DNA of 11,811 nucleotides from Bacteroidales bacterium UBA4417. GTDB taxonomy: Bacteria > Bacteroidota > Bacteroidia > Bacteroidales > UBA4417. The stretch spans positions 1 to 11,811 of the forward strand of contig DGQJ01000135.1 in the NCBI GenBank assembly GCA_002389705.1, given 5' to 3'. This document shows positions 1 to 5,842 of this stretch, piece by piece. The position numbers and the translations under genes are program-made. The notes under the pieces were generated by a model, which saw only the letters and a program-made list of their open reading frames with translations, was not told where the DNA came from and searched no databases. Position 1 is the stretch's first letter. Every line of letters begins with the position of its first letter.

Positions 1-15
1 AAAAAAATAACCAGA

Positions 16-1155
16 ATGGATTTCAATTTAACGAAAACCGAAACGCTCTTCTTGCAGATGATCAGGAAATTCGCTGAGAAAGAGGTTAAGCCATTGGCGG
101 CTGAAGTGGATGAGCAGGAGCGCTTTCCACACGAAACTGTCGAAAAAATGGGCAAACTCGGGCTTATGGGCATTCCTGTGCCCGTAAAATATGGTGGTGC
201 CGGCGGAACTAACCAGCTTTATTCCATGGCCGTTGAAGAACTTTCGCGGGTGTGTGCTACCACAGGCGTAATTTTATCGGCACATACCTCACTTTGTGCT
301 GCCCCGATCCTGGAGATGGGCACCGAAGAACAAAAAATGAAATATCTGCCCAAGCTGGCTTCAGGCGAATGGATTGGTGCTTTCGGGCTTACTGAACCCA
401 ATGCAGGAACTGATGCTTCGGCCCAGCAAACCTTTGCAGTTGATGATGGCGATACATGGATACTGAATGGCACCAAAATATTTATTACCAACGCTGTTTA
501 TGCATCGGTTTATATCATCATCGCCATGACTGATAAGTCACAAGGCACTAGGGGTATTTCTGCATTTATTGTCGAAAAAGGCACACCCGGCTTTAGTGTC
601 GGGAAAAAGGAAAAGAAACTGGGAATCCGCGGCTCGGCCACCTGCGAACTGATTTTCAACAACTGCTGCATCCCGAAATCGAATTTATTGGGTAAAGTGG
701 GCGGAGGTTTCGGGCTGGCCATGAAAACCCTCGATGGCGGACGCATAGGTATTGCAGCTCAGGCTTTAGGAATAGCCCAGGGTGCAATGGACGAAACCAT
801 CAAATACACTAAAGAGCGCAAGCAGTTCGGTAAGTCGATCAGCAATTACCAGAACACACAGTTTCAGCTGGCCGAACTCGAAACAAAAATTCAGGCCGCC
901 CGGCTGCTGGTGCGTAGTGCAGCTTTTAAAAAGGAAAATGGAATTCCCTATTCGGTGGATGCTGCTATGGCTAAACTTTTCGCATCCGAAACAGCCATGG
1001 AGGTAACTTCAAAAGCCATTCAGTTTCATGGAGGATATGGTTACACACGCGATTACCCTGTTGAACGTATGATGCGTGATGCTAAGATCACCGAAATATA
1101 CGAAGGCACATCGGAAGTGCAGCGTATGGTTATTTCAGCCAGTTTGTTTAAATAA
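16..1155 (+). CDS. bcd: Short-chain (butyryl-CoA type) acyl-CoA dehydrogenase
   Basis: A 379-aa flavoprotein of normal length for the acyl-CoA dehydrogenase family. It should carry FAD and interconvert a short-chain acyl-CoA and its 2-enoyl-CoA in the cytoplasm. Visible signatures are the FAD/substrate motif GAFGLTEPNAGTD (residues 121-133), NGTKIFITNA (151-160), and the C-terminal block FHGGYGYTRDYPVERMM (from 337) leading to IYEGTSE. E363 in that motif sits where the catalytic base lies in short-chain and butyryl-CoA dehydrogenases. The ATG follows an A-rich leader, and no Shine-Dalgarno is seen, as is normal in Bacteroidota. It lies upstream of etfB and etfA on the same strand, so its electron partner is almost certainly that Etf. 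Together they suggest crotonyl-CoA reduction to butyryl-CoA, although a role in oxidation of other short acyl-CoAs cannot be excluded from sequence. The family call is very secure; substrate length is inferred. Confidence 0.95.
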   Translation: MDFNLTKTETLFLQMIRKFAEKEVKPLAAEVDEQERFPHETVEKMGKLGLMGIPVPVKYGGAGGTNQLYSMAVEELSRVCATTGVILSAHTSLCAAPILEMGTEEQKMKYLPKLASGEWIGAFGLTEPNAGTDASAQQTFAVDDGDTWILNGTKIFITNAVYASVYIIIAMTDKSQGTRGISAFIVEKGTPGFSVGKKEKKLGIRGSATCELIFNNCCIPKSNLLGKVGGGFGLAMKTLDGGRIGIAAQALGIAQGAMDETIKYTKERKQFGKSISNYQNTQFQLAELETKIQAARLLVRSAAFKKENGIPYSVDAAMAKLFASETAMEVTSKAIQFHGGYGYTRDYPVERMMRDAKITEIYEGTSEVQRMVISASLFK

Positions 1156-1303
1156 GAAACCAATTATTGAAAGCCATGATCCAATAATGGGTCACTTTGC
1201 CAATGGATAATTGTTGTTTCCGATATCCATCCTGAGGTTCAGGCTGAATACAATTCAGGTTAAAGGCAAATACTGGCGATCACCAAAAACTAAAGTACGA
1301 GAA
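1156..1303 (+). other. bcd-etfB intercistronic spacer with two small hairpins
   Basis: This 148-bp spacer is longer than the 31-bp etfB-etfA gap. It contains two inverted repeats: TGATCCA/TGGGTCA (1177-1183 with 1188-1194, loop ATAA, one G-U pair) and ATGGATA/TATCCAT (1203-1209 with 1224-1230). Neither is followed by a T run, so they do not look like terminators. They could be mRNA processing or stability elements that set different levels of Bcd and Etf, or they could be chance. No clear -7 box was found here, so one transcript for the three genes is the simplest reading. Confidence 0.3.
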
Positions 1304-2086
1304 ATGAAAATTATAGTTTGTGCAAAACAGGTTCCGGATACCACCGAAATAAAAATTAATCCGCAAACCGGTACGCTGATCCGCGATGGGGTTCCAAGCA
1401 TCATGAACCCCGACGACAAAGGAGGGCTTGAGCTTGCCCTTCGGCTCAAAGAGCAGTTTGATGCCCATGTTACAATTATTACCATGGGCCCACCCCAGGC
1501 CGATGCCATACTTCGGGAGGCGCTTGCACTGGGTGTTGATCGGGCCATTTTATTAACCGACCGTAAATTTGCCGGAGCCGATACGCTGGCTACTTCAAAT
1601 GCCCTGGCCGGTGCTTTGCGTAACCTGGAGTTCGACCTTATTATTGCCGGTCGGCAGGCTATTGATGGCGATACTGCCCAGGTTGGCCCGCAGATTGCAG
1701 AACTGCTTGATATACCACAGGTTACTTACCTCGAAGACCTGAAATATGATGGGGACAAAACCCTCACCATTCGCCGGCAGACCGAAGAAGGTTACCAGGT
1801 GCTCGAGACCGAAATACCCTGCATGGTTACAGTGTTGGCATCAGCTTACCAGGCCAGGTATATGCCGGTAAAAGGAATTGTTCAGGCTTATGACCGGGAA
1901 GTAGAAACCTGGAGTTTCGAAAATATTTCTGTTGATGAATCGAAACTTGGCCTCAAAGGTTCCCCGACCCGGGTACACAAGGCATTTACAAAAGGGGTGA
2001 AAGGCGCCGGCGAACAGTTTGAAGTAGATGCCGATGAAGCCGTTGGAATAATCATCAGCCGGTTGAAACAGAAGTTCCTGATTTAA
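1304..2086 (+). CDS. etfB: Electron transfer flavoprotein beta subunit, bifurcating-like
   Basis: A 260-aa EtfB. The subunit pairs with EtfA and carries the nucleotide/flavin site on the NADH-facing side. The reading frame is open from a TTG at 1211, but the ATG at 1304 gives the canonical N-terminus MKIIVCAKQVPDTTE and the usual length, so it is chosen. Motifs seen are NPDD (35-38), MGPPQA (61-66), DRKFAGADTLATSNAL (86-101) and AGRQAIDGDTAQVGPQ (115-130). The DR.FAGADT.ATS block, the IDGDTAQVGPQ block and the C-terminal ETW...LGLKGSPT pattern are what I recall from clostridial Bcd-linked EtfB proteins. In those the beta subunit binds FAD rather than AMP and NADH oxidation is bifurcated to ferredoxin and crotonyl-CoA. 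Being flanked by bcd and etfA supports that function. Bifurcation itself is inference; the family call is secure. Confidence 0.95.
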   Translation: MKIIVCAKQVPDTTEIKINPQTGTLIRDGVPSIMNPDDKGGLELALRLKEQFDAHVTIITMGPPQADAILREALALGVDRAILLTDRKFAGADTLATSNALAGALRNLEFDLIIAGRQAIDGDTAQVGPQIAELLDIPQVTYLEDLKYDGDKTLTIRRQTEEGYQVLETEIPCMVTVLASAYQARYMPVKGIVQAYDREVETWSFENISVDESKLGLKGSPTRVHKAFTKGVKGAGEQFEVDADEAVGIIISRLKQKFLI

Positions 2087-2117
2087 GGCTCAGGGTTTAA
2101 TTTTTAAAACTACAAAA

Positions 2118-3122
2118 ATGGATAATTCAGCATATAAAGAAATTTATGTTTTTGCGGAGCAACGCGGCGGTAAAATACAGGGCATTGCCCTCGAACTGCT
2201 GGGCAAAGCCCGCGATCTGGCAACAGTTACAGCCCAACAGGTGGTTGCCATACTGGCAGGTTACCAGGTTACTGATCAGGCAAATGAGTTGATTGCTTTT
2301 GGTGCCGACAAAGTAATAGTGGTTGATGATGCAGTGCTGGCCGATTACCTCACGGAACCATACACCCAGGCCTTAGCCGGTGTAATTAAACAGTATAAAC
2401 CATCCGTTATACTGATTGGCGCCACAACCATTGGCCGCGATCTGGGTCCCAGGCTATCGGCCAGGGTTACAACAGGGCTTACCGCCGATTGTACCCGGCT
2501 CGAAATTGGAGAAGAAGGTGAACTACTGATGACCCGCCCGGCTTTTGGGGGTAACCTTATGGCAACCATCGTGAGCAAAGAACACCGCCCCCAGATGACG
2601 ACCGTGCGCCCCGGAGTAATGCAAAAGGCCGATCGCGATGATAGCCGTAAAGGCGAGGTTGAAATATTGAAAGTTGATTTTGATACTTCGAAGTTCAGGG
2701 TGAAACTGATCGAACAGGTAAAAGCGGATAAAGGATTGCTCGATATAGCCGATGCAAAAATATTAGTATCCGGCGGGCGGGGTGTGAACTCAGCCGAAAA
2801 TTTTGAAAAACTGAAACAACTGGCCCATGTGCTGGGAGCTGAGGTATCGGCATCGCGCGCCATGGTTGATGCCGGCGTAATATCGCACGAGCGGCAGGTT
2901 GGACAAACCGGAAAAACGGTACGCCCCGATCTGTATATTGCCTGTGGCATTTCAGGGGCCATACAGCACCTGGCAGGAATGGAAGAAAGCGGCTATATTA
3001 TTGCAGTGAATAAGGATAAGTATGCGCCCATTTTCCAGGTGGCCGACCTGGGTATAGTAGGCGATGTGAACAAAATAATTCCGCTGTTGGCCGACAGGCT
3101 GCAGAAAGAGATAAGCGCCTAA
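2118..3122 (+). CDS. etfA: Electron transfer flavoprotein alpha subunit
   Basis: A 334-aa EtfA of typical length. The N-terminal alpha/beta domain (about 1-190) packs against EtfB, and the C-terminal domain binds the FAD that passes electrons to the dehydrogenase. The FAD domain is clear: SGGRGVNSAENF (218-229), SRAMVDAG (246-253), QVGQTG (260-265), LYIACGISGAIQHLAGM (272-288) and NKD (298-300). It starts at an ATG 31 bp after etfB, behind an A/T-rich leader (AAAACTACAAAA), and is the last gene of the bcd-etfB-etfA operon. A hairpin terminator begins 40 bp after its stop. There are no additional ferredoxin domains fused to it, so if the complex bifurcates, ferredoxin must be a separate protein. 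The family call is essentially certain. Confidence 0.96.
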   Translation: MDNSAYKEIYVFAEQRGGKIQGIALELLGKARDLATVTAQQVVAILAGYQVTDQANELIAFGADKVIVVDDAVLADYLTEPYTQALAGVIKQYKPSVILIGATTIGRDLGPRLSARVTTGLTADCTRLEIGEEGELLMTRPAFGGNLMATIVSKEHRPQMTTVRPGVMQKADRDDSRKGEVEILKVDFDTSKFRVKLIEQVKADKGLLDIADAKILVSGGRGVNSAENFEKLKQLAHVLGAEVSASRAMVDAGVISHERQVGQTGKTVRPDLYIACGISGAIQHLAGMEESGYIIAVNKDKYAPIFQVADLGIVGDVNKIIPLLADRLQKEISA

Positions 3123-3162
3123 AGTACAAACCCCGGATAACATTGATAGAAATTACATTATC

Positions 3163-3197
3163 AGAGGTGTTGAAGACTTTCCTTCGACACCTCTTTT
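3163..3197 (+). terminator. Intrinsic terminator of the bcd-etfBA operon
   Basis: A 13-bp stem (3163-3175 with 3182-3194, one internal T-G pair) with a 6-nt loop ACTTTC is followed by a short T run. It lies 40 bp after the etfA stop. Read on the - strand, no T run follows the stem, so it probably stops only the rightward operon and not the convergent nitroreductase gene. Confidence 0.8.
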
Positions 3198-3263
3198 GCT
3201 AAAACATAAATGACGTATTGAAGAAGTTGTGCTATTATTACCAGATTTGGAGAAGTTCAATTT

Positions 3264-4097
3264 TTATATCAATGACACTTCCGGGCTTTTGCGTGAACAT
3301 TCATTTACGTATTTCACTTTCGGATAGCCAATAAGCAAAGCCGCATAAACCTTGTGTTTCGCCGGTATCCCGAAGAACGGGTTGTGATTGCTGTTTTTGC
3401 CCATGGCTTTCACGATAAAACCATTGAAACAGGTACCTAATCCAAGCGTATTTGCCAAAATAGAAGTGTACGTTGCCCATATATTGGCATCGGCTTCAGG
3501 CATCCCGGTTTTGGTAACAGCACCATGAAAAAGCAATGCTGCCGGGGCATGATGGCAGATAAGAGAATCGTTGGACTTTCGTTTTTCGAGAAACGATTTT
3601 TTGTAACGCTGTAACTTACTGATGCTGATTGATGGAGCAAAAAGCCTGATAAGCGGGCTTACCAGCGGGGAAGTAACGAATGAAAACATGCGCAGTAACG
3701 AAGACTCTGTCATTGTGTTAAGAAGTTTCATTTTTTCGCTGCTGCGAACAATGGTTACCTGTAAAGGCCGTGCATTGCTGGCCGAAGGATAATGTTTCAT
3801 GTTATCAACCAGTTGTAATAAAAGTTCTTCCGGTATTTCTTTCGAAAGGAAGCTGCGGCAGGTTCGGATTCCGGCCGACAATTCACGAAAGTGATCAGCG
3901 CTTACCAGGTTTGGGCAAAGTGGAATTATGCTGCCAGAGTCGGGTGAAACAGCAGTTTCGGGACAAATTGCCACACAATGTCCGCAATGAATGCATGTTT
4001 CAGCTATAAAGCCGGTTTCAATAGTTATGGCATTGGATGGGCAGTCTTTTACACATTTTAAACAACGTGTGCATAAAGACAGATTGATTACAGGCAT
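3264..4097 (-). CDS. Nitroreductase-family flavoprotein with two N-terminal 4Fe-4S clusters
   Basis: A 277-aa protein fusing a bacterial ferredoxin module to a nitroreductase (FMN) domain. Two CxxCxxCxxxCP sets are complete: C9, C12, C15, C19 and C35, C38, C41, C45. After a linker the nitroreductase fold starts near residue 70, with IRTCRSF (77-83) at the usual FMN-phosphate contact, PSASNARPLQVTIV (104-117) matching the family's PSxSNxQPW-type loop, and LGLGTCFNGF near the C-terminus. It should be cytoplasmic and use reduced ferredoxin or its own clusters to feed electrons to FMN. The substrate cannot be read from sequence. It is convergent with the bcd-etfBA operon, whose putative bifurcating Etf would make reduced ferredoxin, so a link is possible but unproven. 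The ATG at 4097 is the first in frame and lies about 20 nt after a -7 box on the same strand. Confidence 0.9.
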   Translation of the reverse strand: MPVINLSLCTRCLKCVKDCPSNAITIETGFIAETCIHCGHCVAICPETAVSPDSGSIIPLCPNLVSADHFRELSAGIRTCRSFLSKEIPEELLLQLVDNMKHYPSASNARPLQVTIVRSSEKMKLLNTMTESSLLRMFSFVTSPLVSPLIRLFAPSISISKLQRYKKSFLEKRKSNDSLICHHAPAALLFHGAVTKTGMPEADANIWATYTSILANTLGLGTCFNGFIVKAMGKNSNHNPFFGIPAKHKVYAALLIGYPKVKYVNECSRKSPEVSLI

Positions 4098-4120
4098 AGT
4101 GCGGATAATATTTTTCGACG

Positions 4121-4128
4121 CAAAATTA
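4121..4128 (-). promoter_or_regulatory. -7 element for the nitroreductase gene
   Basis: On the - strand this reads TAATTTTG, an exact match to the Bacteroidota -7 consensus TAnnTTTG, ending about 24 bp before the start codon at 4097. No convincing -33 TTTG is visible at the expected distance, so the promoter may be weak or need an activator. Confidence 0.5.
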
Positions 4129-4232
4129 GAAATTTGGAATTGGTTAGGAGAAAAAATAGCTACGGATTATCAAAAACAATAATAATCACAAGTTTTCAAG
4201 ACCGAAAATGTATGTCAAACACGAGACGAGTT

Positions 4233-4268
4233 TACCGTTCACTCAATCAAAGCTACCATTCACTCAAT
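4233..4268 (+). promoter_or_regulatory. Direct-repeat pair A, candidate LytTR operator
   Basis: The 15-mer TACCGTTCACTCAAT at 4233 is repeated as TACCATTCACTCAAT at 4254, with a 21-bp period; identity continues through CAAAG after each copy. LytTR regulators such as AgrA bind pairs of roughly 9-bp direct repeats with a GTT core separated by 12-13 bp, i.e. a 21-22 bp period. ACCGTTCAC here matches the AgrA consensus (T/A)(A/C)(C/A)GTTN(A/G)(T/G) at eight of nine positions. A LytTR response regulator is encoded at 5050. A -7-like box begins 43 bp after the start of the second repeat. The binding protein is inferred. Confidence 0.65.
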
Positions 4269-4296
4269 CAAAGTATGTATTTTGATAGATTTTCAG

Positions 4297-4304
4297 TTAT
4301 TTTG
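4297..4304 (+). promoter_or_regulatory. Putative -7 box downstream of repeat pair A
   Basis: TTATTTTG matches TAnnTTTG at seven of eight positions (an A is replaced by T at position 2). It has no clear -33 box, as expected for an activator-dependent promoter. A start near 4308-4311 would give a leader of about 70 nt to the ORF at 4379. That leader contains an inverted repeat CCAAC-AA-GTTGG (4331-4342). Confidence 0.4.
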
Positions 4305-4378
4305 GGTAAAGTTTAACAGCGGGCCTGATGCCAACAAGTTGGTGGTAAAAATGGGTCTGCTAACCAATTAATGAACCC

Positions 4379-4609
4379 ATGGTTAAATGTGCAGCAGATA
4401 ATTTACAAAGCACTTGTGCAAAAAAGCAGGAGTTATGCTCGCAGTGTTCCGGAAAACCGGTATGCGGTGTGGTTACCCAAATAAACGACAGTGTACTTTT
4501 TGTAAAGTATGATCAGAATATGCATTGCCCCTACAGCATGTCCTTCGGAAATGGGTTTGTTTGTAATTGCAGGGAGCGGTTAAACTACTACCTGCATACC
4601 AATTCCTGA
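4379..4609 (+). CDS. Cys-rich small protein, function unknown
   Basis: A 76-aa ORF that I do not recognise. It has eight cysteines (C4, C13, C20, C23, C29, C50, C62, C64), including CSQC (20-23), a HCPYS element (49-53) and FVCNC (60-64). There is no signal peptide or membrane segment, so it is probably cytoplasmic. The paired cysteines suggest bound zinc or an iron-sulfur centre, or a redox-active fold. Reasons to think it real: the cysteine spacing is structured, the frame is preceded by a repeat-plus-box arrangement like a regulated promoter, and it occupies an otherwise empty interval without overlapping another gene. Reasons for doubt: it is short and has no obvious terminator directly after it. 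The start is the first in-frame ATG; nearby ATGs at 4351 and 4371 are in other frames. If pair A is a LytTR site, the neighbouring response regulator would control this gene. Confidence 0.5.
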   Translation: MVKCAADNLQSTCAKKQELCSQCSGKPVCGVVTQINDSVLFVKYDQNMHCPYSMSFGNGFVCNCRERLNYYLHTNS

Positions 4610-4651
4610 GGTAAAATTGTTTATGAAATTTACCGATAATCCCCTTTTTAT

Positions 4652-4687
4652 GTCGCTTCACTAACTAAAACATACCATTCACTCAAT
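4652..4687 (+). promoter_or_regulatory. Direct-repeat pair B, candidate LytTR operator
   Basis: A second pair with the same 21-bp period as pair A. The downstream half, TACCATTCACTCAAT at 4673, is identical to the second half of pair A. The upstream half at 4652, GTCGCTTCACTAACT, matches it at nine of 15 positions and keeps the core TTCACT. A perfect -7 box starts 42 bp after the start of the second half, against 43 bp in pair A. The preserved geometry argues for one regulator acting at both places. Confidence 0.6.
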
Positions 4688-4714
4688 GGAGCGCACTTTT
4701 TTTATTGCGGGATA

Positions 4715-4722
4715 TAAATTTG
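4715..4722 (+). promoter_or_regulatory. -7 promoter element downstream of repeat pair B
   Basis: TAAATTTG is an exact match to TAnnTTTG. No -33 TTTG lies 17-23 bp upstream, so the repeats of pair B may substitute for it through a bound activator. The predicted transcription start is roughly 4725-4730. Confidence 0.55.
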
Positions 4723-4725
4723 CCA

Positions 4726-4809
4726 CTGTTTTTAAGATTTCTTCCACTATCCACCTATTTAGATATTATGTATGCTACGGCTGTTCCTCAAAGAACAGCC
4801 GTTTTTTTT
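4726..4809 (+). ncRNA. Candidate regulated small RNA (about 80 nt)
   Basis: A promoter-like -7 box (4715-4722) and a strong terminator (4777-4809) enclose about 80 nt with no credible ORF. The 5' half is pyrimidine-rich and unpaired by eye, with a C-rich stretch CCACTATCCACC at 4744-4755 that could act as a pairing region. The 3' end is a 10-bp hairpin plus T run, the usual 3' end of a small RNA. Upstream pair B suggests control by the LytTR regulator encoded at 5050. S. aureus AgrA, also a LytTR protein, drives the regulatory RNA RNAIII, so the logic has a precedent. The alternative is that the hairpin simply ends the transcript of the Cys-rich gene at 4379 and no separate RNA exists. The 5' end is estimated. 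Confidence 0.45.
4777..4809 (+). terminator. Strong intrinsic terminator
   Basis: A perfect 10-bp stem ACGGCTGTTC/GAACAGCCGT (4777-4786 with 4793-4802), loop CTCAAA, followed by an uninterrupted T run to 4809. It is the clearest terminator in the window. It insulates the repeat-controlled units on its left from the response-regulator operon on its right. Confidence 0.92.
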
Positions 4810-4910
4810 GCATTGAAGGATCCATTAACCTGATTTTTCGAAACCACCTGACAACCTATAATCATTCAGGAACATTAATTTTATGGACCTTTGCGATTAA
4901 TAAGGAATGC

Positions 4911-4942
4911 TTGAGAAAGACATTCTATTTGTTGTAAATTTG
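4911..4942 (+). promoter_or_regulatory. Promoter of the LytTR regulator-sensor operon
   Basis: A -7 box TAAATTTG (4935-4942) exactly matches TAnnTTTG. A TTG at 4911-4913 lies 21 bp upstream, within the range for the Bacteroidota -33 element. This would leave a leader of about 100 nt before the ATG at 5050. No copy of the TTCACTCAAT repeat lies next to this promoter, so there is no sign of direct autoregulation here. The stretch 4810-4910 and the leader 4950-5049 hold no other feature that I can support. Confidence 0.6.
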
Positions 4943-5049
4943 TTTTTAAAAAAACACTTTTGCAAGCAACGGATGAAACAAAGTATATTTACCAAAATCA
5001 GTTCAGATGTTAGGAACAGATTTTAAACTCCTGTAATTAGCTCACGCTC

Positions 5050-5841
5050 ATGAAAGAATATGCTGCCATTATAATAGATGATGAGAAGAATATTCGGGAA
5101 GCATTAACCACCTTACTGGAACAGTATTGTCCCGAAATAAGAGTTTGCGGTACAGCCGATTCGGCCAGCGAAGGCAGAAAGTTGCTGGAAGCGAACGAAG
5201 TTGATTTTATTTTCCTGGATATTTCAATGCCGCGTGAGGATGGTTTTGCTTTTCTGCGTTCAATTTCGAACAATGACTATGGGATTATTTTTGCCACAGC
5301 GCACCAGGAACATGCCTTGCGTGCCCTGAAAGCCAATGCAATCGATTATCTGTTGAAACCGATTCATCCTGTCGAATTGAAAGAAGCTGTTGCCAAGGCT
5401 ATCCGAAACCAGGAATTGAGGCGCAATCATTCGGAGATTCAGACCGTATTTAATCAATCCCTCGATAACCTGCAGGAGAATATACAATCGAAGAACAATC
5501 ATGTGACCAGAATTACGGTTGCTGAGCAATTTGGTTTCCGCATCGTGAATACTGATGAGATAATTTACCTGGAAGCAGACAGTAATTACACAACACTATA
5601 CCTGGCCGATGGTAAAGAGATTATTGCCACGCGAACCCTGGGCGAATTTGAAAAAATACTCGACGACAGGTTTTTCAGGACACACAAGTCGGTTATCATC
5701 AACATCAATTTTTTACTGGGGTATTCCAGTTACCAGGGAAGTACCGTTGAAATGAAAAATGGTGCAAATCTTATAATTTCGAGGCGTAAAGTGTTGGAAC
5801 TCCGTGATCGAATAAATTATATCTCCAATACAAATTTTTAA
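5050..5841 (+). CDS. LytTR-family response regulator
   Basis: A 263-aa two-component response regulator, usual length for the LytR/AlgR (LytTR) class. The receiver domain spans about 4-120 with the acidic pocket D10-D11-E12, phospho-acceptor D57 in FIFLDISMP, the switch T83 in FATAH, and K103 in LLKPIHP. A charged linker (about 121-150) leads to a LytTR DNA-binding domain (about 152-255), with the typical EIIYLEADSNYTTLYL (170-185), RTHKSVIININFL (210-222) and ISRRKV (243-248) segments. It lies 1 nt upstream of a LytS-type sensor kinase, which is its near-certain partner. LytTR domains bind direct repeats spaced two helical turns apart; two such pairs lie 360-820 bp upstream (4233-4268, 4652-4687). 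The ATG at 5050 gives an intact receiver N-terminus. Family and pairing are secure; its targets are inferred. Confidence 0.95.
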   Translation: MKEYAAIIIDDEKNIREALTTLLEQYCPEIRVCGTADSASEGRKLLEANEVDFIFLDISMPREDGFAFLRSISNNDYGIIFATAHQEHALRALKANAIDYLLKPIHPVELKEAVAKAIRNQELRRNHSEIQTVFNQSLDNLQENIQSKNNHVTRITVAEQFGFRIVNTDEIIYLEADSNYTTLYLADGKEIIATRTLGEFEKILDDRFFRTHKSVIININFLLGYSSYQGSTVEMKNGANLIISRRKVLELRDRINYISNTNF

Positions 5842-5842
5842 G

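Noticed and set aside
1177..1194. Hairpin after bcd as a transcription terminator
   Set aside because: The stem is only 7 bp and no T run follows.
1211..1303. Possible upstream TTG start giving EtfB 31 extra N-terminal residues
   Set aside because: The ATG at 1304 gives the canonical EtfB N-terminus and length; the extra residues overlap a hairpin and have no family counterpart.
2345..2962. 205-aa antisense open frame within etfA
   Set aside because: It is a shadow of the conserved etfA coding frame; Ser/Pro/Arg-rich with no recognisable domain.
4134..4316. 60-aa open frame between the nitroreductase gene and the first promoter
   Set aside because: It runs through repeat pair A and its -7 box, and part of its protein is just the translated repeat.
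4341..4345. GGTGG in the leader of the Cys-rich gene as a pairing site for CCACC of the candidate small RNA
   Set aside because: Only five base pairs of complementarity, which is at chance level.
4233..4687. Short regularly spaced repeats as a CRISPR array
   Set aside because: Only two pairs with a 21-bp period, separated by nearly 400 bp, and no cas genes; the repeat and spacer lengths do not fit a CRISPR array.
4686..4937. 83-aa open frame in the regulatory region
   Set aside because: It starts inside a repeat copy and runs through the strong terminator at 4777-4809, so it is unlikely to be translated.
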